NCBI RefSeq assembly: GCF_030848475.1
Contig: NZ_JAVDDS010000040.1
Coordinates: 1-36,063 of the forward strand
Direction of reading: 5' to 3'
DNA from: Herbivorax alkaliphila
GTDB taxonomy: Bacteria; Bacillota; Clostridia; Acetivibrionales; Acetivibrionaceae
Length of the DNA: 36,063 bases
In this document: piece after piece, positions 26,818 to 35,900 of the stretch
How positions within the stretch are numbered: the stretch's first letter is position 1
Layout: each line of letters begins with the position of its first letter
Made by a program: the position numbers and the translations under genes
The notes under the pieces: model-generated
What the model was told of the DNA's origin: nothing
The model's input: the letters and a program-made list of their open reading frames with translations, nothing else
Database searches by the model: none

Positions 26818-26939
26818 CATATTTTATAAATTCTGAAAACTATCATACATTGAAATTTATCTTATCTTTGCATATTAGTTCAATTATGTCTGTGTTTTCA
26901 GCAAAATTTAAACAAATAAAACTATGGGGGTTTTGAAAA

Positions 26940-29900
26940 ATGTATAACAACAGAAAAATTATGTCCGTATTAATGCTAGTAGTATTCATTATTAACACAT
27001 TTTCGTTTTCGATTGAGAATGTTTTTGCAGTAGCAAGAGAGAGTTCTTTAAATTCTACTGATGATTATTTTCAAGAAAATAAGGTAGATGTAAATGCATC
27101 TAATAAAAAAGAAGATAAAGTAGAAAAGGATAATGAAAAGAAAGAAGAAATAGTAGAGGTTAGTGAGGATAAAGACAAAAAGGATAAAGACAAGGACAAA
27201 GATAAGTTTAAAGAAAATAATGGAATAATAGTAGTGTACAAAGATTTAAAAAAAGCTGATGAAATAAAGACAAAAGTTGCTTCTAAAAATAAAGCTTCTC
27301 AAGTTAAATCTAAAAGAGTAAGTAAAAAATTAAAAATAGATAAGATAGAGGTTCGAGATGAAGAGACACAACAGTCTTTTTTAGAGGATTTAAACAATAA
27401 CCCTGATGTTCTATATGCTCAGCCTGATTATATTTTAGAAACACTTGATTTGTCTGAAGGGGAGCATTTTGATAATCAATGGGCTCTTATAAATGAAGGT
27501 CAGACAGTTGAAGGGCAGAATGGAACAGTAGGTGTGGATATTAATATAAATGAAGCATGGGATATTACCCAAGGTTCAGAGGATGTAATAGTAGCTGTAA
27601 TAGATACTGGTGTAGATATTTCTCATTCTGAAATTTCCAGCAGTGTATTTATAAATTCAAATGAAAAATTAAATGATAAAGATACAGACAATAACGGTTT
27701 GATAGATGATATTAATGGTTGGGACTTTGCAAATAATGATAACAGTGTATATAATTCTCCTACATATGATTTTCACGGTTCTCATATATCAGGTATAATT
27801 ACAGCAACGTTAAATGAAAATAATATGTCAGGTGTTGCACCTAATACGACAATTTTACCTGTTAAATTCATAGAAGGAAGTGTAGGAAGAACCTCCGATG
27901 CAATTGCGGCTATAGAATATGCAGCAAGCATGGGAGCGACTATTTTTAATTGTAGCTGGGGTTCTAATAATTACAATCAAGCTTTAAAAGATGTAATAGA
28001 ACAAACTGATGGTCTTTTTATTGCTGCAGCAGGTAATTTGTCAAATGATTCAACTTTAGAACCTATATACCCTGCAGCTTATAACCTTGATAATATTATA
28101 TCTGTTGGAGCGATAGATAACCGAGGGTCATTAGCAAATTTTTCAAACTATGGAGATAATGTTGATATTGGAGCACCAGGGGTTTCAATTATAAGTAGTG
28201 TTCCAGAAGAAGAATATGCATATCTTAATGGAACTTCTTTTGCCGCACCTTATGTTGCAGGTGTTGCAGCACTTATAAAGAGTACAGATAATAATTTAAG
28301 TTCAGTTGAAATTAAAGAAAGAATACTTAATAATGTGTCAAAATCTAAGCAACTATCAGGTAAGGTTTCAACTTCTGGGTGGCTGAATGCAGGTGCTGCA
28401 TTACTAAATGAACCACCTGAAGAAAATGATGAAACTAATGAAGTTGTTGTCAATGAAGATTTGTTTACGGTAGAAATATCTAGCGTAGATGCTAAACCAG
28501 GTAAGGAAATAGAGGTTCCCATAAAAATAAGCAATCTTCCTGAAGAAGGTATATGTAGTTTTGACTTTACAGTGAGTTACGATAAAACAAAAATGACATA
28601 TAAGGGATTTGAAGCAGGAAAGCTTACAAAGAATCCTCATGCAAGCATAAATGCAGGAGATGTATCAAGAGGTGTAAAAATATTATATATAGATGAATCT
28701 AAGAAATCCAATCAGCCGTTAACTAAATCAGGAGAAATAGCAAAGCTTATATTTGAATTGGATAATTCTTTTGATGGAGCTACACAAATAGGATTTGGAA
28801 ATGGTTGGAGCTTTGGAAAGATAGGAGAAAATAATAAACTATATACAATTAGGGATGTATCTTTTAAACCAGGGTGGATTTCTGCGGATAGATATTCTCT
28901 AAATGCCCAAGACATGCGTGCAAATCCTGAAAGATTAGTAGATATGTATTCCTTATCTACCAAAGATATGCATGCAAATCCTGAAAGATTAACAGCTATG
29001 AATGTTGGAGAAGATGGAATAGGCGATGTAAATGGAGATGGTTATTTTGACAGCTCAGATTGTACATTAATGTACAGATACTTAATGGATATAATTGATA
29101 CCTTTCCTGTAGAAGATGATTACTGGGCAGGCGACGTAATGGCAAGCGGTACTATTGACAGTACTGACTATAATATGATGCAAAGAGTATTAATGGAAAT
29201 TACAGATGAGTTTCCTAAATCTCGTATGCTGCCAACACCTCCTACAAATCTTGAATGGAGTATTAACTCAAATTCAGATGTAGTGTTAACATGGGATGAA
29301 TCTTATACTGAAGAGGACAGTTTGTTTGAAGGATATAAAATATATTTAGATGGAGAGGAGATAGCTTCTACATCAGAGCTTACATATACAATAACAGATT
29401 TGGATAGTTCCTCGGCACATGTAGAAGTAACTGGATATAGTATAAGTCCATATAATGTAGTTGTTGAATCTTCTCCAAGTGATGAAGTAGAAGTGGTTTT
29501 TGATGCTGGGATGGTGAGTGTTGATTTTGATAAAACAACAGCTTCAGTTGGAGAAATTATAACTGGAGAAATTAATATAGAAAATATGCCTCAATTTTCA
29601 GGATATCAGATATATGTTTCATATGATCCACATGTTGTAAGACCTGTAAAAGATGATTTGTCTCCATTTAAGGATAAAACTTTCCCGTCTGGAAAAAATG
29701 TTATTACAGATGATTACTATGATCCGATGAATTTAGCTGGGCACGACCTTTATAGAGGTGTTTTAGGTTTTGGTGCTGCATATGTAAAAATTCATGACTA
29801 TAGAAATGATGGTGTAGTAGAAAGTGGAGATACTTTAGGAATAATAAAGTTTGAAGTTTTAAAAGAAAACATGATAGAAATAAAAGTTGGAGCTGATAAA

Positions 29901-32900
29901 ATAAATATAAGTGATGGAATATCATTTCATGATTTAAATGGAAATATAATTGAAGAAGGCTATATGTTAGAGCAGCCAGAAGTAATAAATGAAAACTTAC
30001 CTGTATTTGAACTGGAATCAATAGATATTTTAAGTAAAACAAATGATGAGCCAAGTGTAAGAACACTTACAGGTACTTCTCATAAAATTTCAGGTTATGT
30101 AGAGCCAGACTTTTCTTATGATGAAGAAGTAGAAGAAGAAATGAAAGCTGGTTTTAATGTCGAAGTGATTGCGGATGATGGTAGCATTCTTGATCTTGAT
30201 GGAGAAACAGATGCCAGTGGATACTTTGAAGTTGAGGACGTTCCTACAGGCAGATATAATATAAAAATAACAAAACCATATTATGTTACAAGAGAAATAA
30301 AAAATATTTATACATTATTAGACGATATTAGCCTAGGGACAGAAGATGACCCAATAAAAATGTGGGGGGGTGATATTGTTGATGATGATGCCTTAAATAT
30401 GGATGATATAATGAGAGGTGTACGTGCTTTTAACACTGTCCCGGGGGATCCAAGATTTGATGAGACTGCTGACATAAATAAAGATGGAGCTGTCAATATG
30501 GAAGACATAGTGATTATTATAAAAAACTTCAACAAAACCTCAAATTATTATCCACAAAAAGGAGTTTTGTTAACTCAAGATTTAGAGATAGACGGTGACT
30601 TGGAAATAGATGGTGATTTAGAGATAGAAAGTGGAACTCTTAGTCTAAATGGACATACCCTTACAGTAAAAGGTGACCTTATATTAAATAATGATGGTAA
30701 TCCACCAGAATCGCATGCTACATTAAATATTGATGGTGGTAGTCTCTATGTAGGCGGAAATTTCAAAATGTCTGGATATAGCAGGCTTATAATGAGAAAT
30801 GAAAATGACTATGTTTTGGTAAATGGAGATTTTGAAACAAAATCAGATATTGATCATATTAATAATAATAATGATCAAAAGGATGGAGACCACGAAGCAT
30901 GTTTAACAGATGGAAACCTTGAAGTTAAAGGTGACTTTTCGCAACCTCTTTTTAATGATCAAGGGGATTTTACTGGAGGAAATCCACGTAACTTTGCAAC
31001 CAGCGGTAATCATACAGTAACTTTAAGTGGAGATGAAGTACAAAACATTAGATTTGATAGATCGATTGGACAGTCAAATATTGACCACTCCTTCTTTAAA
31101 AATCTTGTTATTACAAAACCTTTCGAAGTTGGTTATACCCTTCAGCTTTTAGAGGAAGGATCAAAATTTGCATGGAAAAATATAAAGGAGAAATTTTCAC
31201 CAACATCTGATGAGCATGAGCAGGAAGAAATAATGCCAAATCAAAGAGAGGGAATTGGTGTTGCATCTTCTTATGCTAAGATATATGCTTTTGGTGGAGA
31301 AAAAGATGGAACCTATTATAAAGGTATAAATGAGTATGACCCAATTTTAGGTGAATGGACTGTAGGGTATTCTGAAGAGATGCAAGAAGAAAGAGCAAAA
31401 ATGGGAGTTGTTGAAGTTGAAAATGATATATACATACTAGGAGGAGAAAACAGTAACGGTTATACTGGAAGTATGGAAAGATTTTCGAGCGTTACAGGTT
31501 CTTCAATTGTTTCAGCAAATGGAAATATGACACCAAGATCAGAGCTTGCAGTTGCAGAATTTGATGACAAGATTTATGCAATAGGTGGATATAGTGGACA
31601 AGTCAGTGATGTAGTAGAGGTTTATGATATTATAGAAAATGATTGGGAACAAATAGATGGTTTATCCGAAGCAAGAAGAGGTGCAGTTGCAGTAGCGTTC
31701 GATGGATATATATATGTGATAGGTGGTAAGGATGCTTCAGGAGAATACCTTTCAAGTGTTGAAATGCTTGATGTTTCTTCAAGTAATAGTACTTGGGAGA
31801 CTATTGATAGCCTTGATACTGCAAGAGCTTATCATGGTGCAGAAATAATAGATGGAAAAATATATGTCCTTGGTGGTCGCAAGGATGATACACACTTATC
31901 CAGTGTAGAGGTATTTAATCCTGCTACACACGAAGGTTGGGAAAAACCTAACAAAAAACCGAATGTGGTAAAAGTTATAAAAGATCATGGGAATAAACAG
32001 ACATTACCAGAACCGAGAAGTGAATTTGGAACAGCTTTAGTATATAGCCAAATATACTTGATAGGTGGAAAAGACAGTGAAGGATTTATTGAAAGACCGC
32101 AAAAATATGTTTTTGATGACTTGCCAGGTCTTAGAATGTATAAAGGATCACTTATAAGAAATACAGGTGGAGACAGATTACTTTCAGGCGATTACACAAC
32201 AAGCCAGACTGACTTGAGTATAGATTCACCAGGAGTGTCAATAAATCTTACACGGACATATAATTCCTCAGACAAAGATGAAGAGACTTTTATTGGAAAG
32301 GGATGGAGATTTAATTACGATTCCTATTTAGAAAAAATAGAAAATTACGGAAGAGTAACAGCCTCTGCATTAAATGTTAGGAAAGGTTATAGTACAAACT
32401 ATGAATCAATAGGTCTGGTACCAAGAGATGCGGTTTTACCGTTGGAGGTTGATCAAAATGGAGAAATAGTGGAATACAACGGTTGGTATAAAGTATTTAT
32501 ACAGGATGGTGAGTACTATGTACACAGTGCATATATAAAGACTGAAGCTTCTGGAGTAGAAATAAAGACTGGTGCTGGTACAAGTATTGTATTTGATCAT
32601 GTTGGTGGTAATGAGTATAGAGCTCCATATGGAAATTATGATAAACTGTTCTATATTGATGACAGTAAATATATACTTGCTAAAAATGATATGTCAAAAA
32701 GGGAATATATAAAAAGTGATGGTGATGACCTTTACAGACTTGAGCTTATTGAAGACAAATATGGAAACAAGCTAAATATAGAAGGAAGCACTGATGTAGA
32801 CGGAATGTATAGGCTTGATGAAGTAAATGACAACAAAGGAAGGTCGTTAACATTTGATTACTCAGGACAAAATGTAAAAGTAATAGACAATATAGGAAGA

Positions 32901-35900
32901 GAAGTTGAATACATAATAGATGGTGATGGATATCTTACTGAATTTATAAATGAATATGAAAAAGGTACCGAGTATACATATTACAGTGAGAGTTCTGACG
33001 ATAATTCTGACGATGATTATAATATTGGCAGATTAAAAAATGTAAGGATACAAGAAGAAAATGAATATGGAGAGCTGGTTTATCAGAATATATTGACTAA
33101 CTTCTATGATGCATATGGAAGAATGTATAAACAAGAAGATGCATTAGGAAAAACTAAATATTGGCTCTTTTTAGATATGAGAGTTGACGAAAACGCTGAG
33201 AAAGGAAATGAAGTAAAAGGAGATTTAAAGAGACAGTTTATAGATGGAAATAATGTAACTACGACAATTGAGTACAGTGATTTCCTAAAACATCCTATAA
33301 AAGAAATACATGCAGATGGTGGTGTAATTAATCATAAATATGAGTTAAAGCATGAAGGTGAATGGAAAGACATAACAAACATTGGTTCTGATGAATTAAA
33401 TTTACTATCAGAGAAAAGAGAAAGCAGACAATTTACAAAGGACAAATATGGATACACAACCATGCGTGAAATTGATGCTAATGGAAATCTAGTTAAACAA
33501 ACTGAACGTTATGTAAAAGGTATTGATGATGTTGGAGGGATTGATGAAGTACCACATACAGCATATAAATACAATAATTACATTGAAGACGACAGGATAA
33601 TAAATACTATTACTAAGATTGAGGAAAAAAAGGCGAAAGACATAACAGATTCCTATACTAAGTATGAGTATTATGACGATGGAGTAAAACTTGAGAAGGA
33701 AATAAAAAATATTCGCTATAATATGAGTGAAAACTATCAGCCATATGCAATAACTACATATGATTATTATGATTATTCAGAATATGGAATTGAAGGTCTT
33801 GTGGAAACAATTACAGATCCTGAAAATAACACTATAACATATGACTATGAGCCAAATGGATACTTAAAAGAAATAATAGATGCTGCAGGAAACAAGACAT
33901 CATACCAGCTTGATGATATTGGAAGAATGAAGAGTGAAACTACAGAGCTAGGCTTTAAGACAACCTATGATTATAATGGCAAAATAGAAAAGGTAACAGT
34001 GAGTGATGAAAGAGACAGTGTAAGTAAAATAATTAGTATAACAGAAACAAAACAAGACGGTTATGGAAACATAGTAAAAGAGGTTTTGCCAAGTCAGTAT
34101 GGTACAGAACATGGAACATTTTATGAATATAACTTGCGTGGAGAGCTTATAGAAAAAACAGAAAATTTAACAACAGGAGATGTTTTTGTTACAGAATATA
34201 AATACGACAATGCTGGAAATCTCCAAAAAGAAATAAAACCTGATGGAAAAACTTATATAACTGAATATGATGAAATGAACAGAGTTAAAAGAATAAGTTT
34301 TTCTGAAGATCAAGAAGTTATTTTGGAAGAATACTTTTATACTATGCCTGAGCGTCAGCAGGGTAGTGATTTGAGAAATAGAGTAGTAGAAAAAAGAGAG
34401 TATTATGAAAAAGGTGAAGAGGGATATACTCCTACAAATTACATAAGTACAAAAACTATAAGAGACTATAAAGATAATACAGAAACAATTAAGACAGATG
34501 GTAAGGCAGATGTTGTAAAGTATTATTCTAAAAATGACAACTTGATAAGAGAAACAATTGGAAATGATGGAAGAGAAACTTGGTATGCTTATGATAGCTT
34601 AGGTAGAATCACTGCAAAAAGAGCATCAATTGAAAAAGATGGTGAAGACACATACTATACTAAGACAAAATATGAATACTACAAAGATGGTAATTTAAAA
34701 TCAGAAAAAACAGGTACAGAAAAAGTACTATTGGGTGAGGAGCCATCTACATATATTGGTGAATCATATGAGTATGATAATGGCAGACTAGAAACAATGT
34801 TGGTGGATAATGATGGCAGTTCAGATGTTAAAGTCTTAGAATATGGCTATGATGAAGATGGAAATGTAGACTTAGAGACAACATATGTTGATGGAAAAAC
34901 TAATATTGTAAGGTATAAAAATAATCACCTAGGAGAGCCGGAAGTAAAGTATGAGTTTGTAACACCTGATGAACTATATGAAATACCAAATGAAGAATCA
35001 GGTACATTTGCAGTAGTTACTACTTATGAATATAATGAAGATGGTAATGTTGAAAGTGAAATTAGGGAAGCTCAAAAACTTGACCCAGCAGATGAATATG
35101 AAGAAATAGAGTCATATGGAGATAGTGTAGAAAAAGTATATGAATATGATGAATACGGAAGACTTTTAGAGACAAAAGTCAGCGGTGAAGTAATATTACA
35201 AGATGGAAATTCTCAAGCTGCTACACAGGAAATAACAACAACAATCAAGTATGACTTTGAGGGAAGACCTGATGAAGTTGTAGACGGAAGAGGTAATAAA
35301 ACAGATTATTCCTATAAATATGAAGATACTGGGTTAGTTGAAAAAGTTACAAGAGAATTAGAAAAAGATGAAGAAATAGTAACTGTAACAAGTGCTGTAT
35401 ACTACGACTGGGCAGGAAGAGTGATTGCGGAAGTATCTCCAGAAAATTATCAACCTAATCAAGATCTTAGCAATATGAACAGAACAGTATATATATATGA
35501 GAACAATAAATTAAAAGAGAAAAATTATATAGGTGAATTAACAGAATTTACTTTGGCCTCAAATCCACAAAAACACACCAGCTATATAGATGGTGTATTT
35601 AATAAAATGGTAATAAGAGGCTATGAGTATGATGATTATGGAAATCTAATAAAAGAGTGGACTGGAACTGATGAAGGCTATTATACAGAATATGAATATA
35701 ATCATTTAAATCTTGTAACGAAGGTTATTGATCCTGAAACAGCAGAAGCAGGACAGGACTACACTACCAAGTATGAATATGATTCCTTTGGAAGAGTAGA
35801 ATCTGAGACAAGTGTTAAAGGAAATACATTAGGAAGTGGTCACCCTGAGGGAGTATTCTACTCAAAAACAGCTTATGAATATGACTATTTAGGAAATGTA

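Larger units (their letters stand above)
26495..26939. other. 445-bp divergent intergenic region with a long leader for the giant gene
   Basis: This interval separates the divergent exported-protein gene from the giant gene. It holds a strong plus-strand promoter (26713-26741), about 190 bases of putative 5' untranslated leader, and a perfect 9-bp hairpin (26794-26817). No known riboswitch consensus was recognised. The ribosome site TGGGGG (26925-26930) lies 9 bases before the ATG. Confidence 0.6.

Noticed and set aside
26495-26939. Riboswitch (c-di-GMP or other) in the leader of the giant gene
   Set aside because: No conserved riboswitch motif could be recognised; only a simple hairpin is visible.
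29704-30066. Minus-strand open frames within the giant gene and within other large genes
   Set aside because: They lack ribosome sites, have low-complexity or biased composition, and lie opposite well-supported genes.
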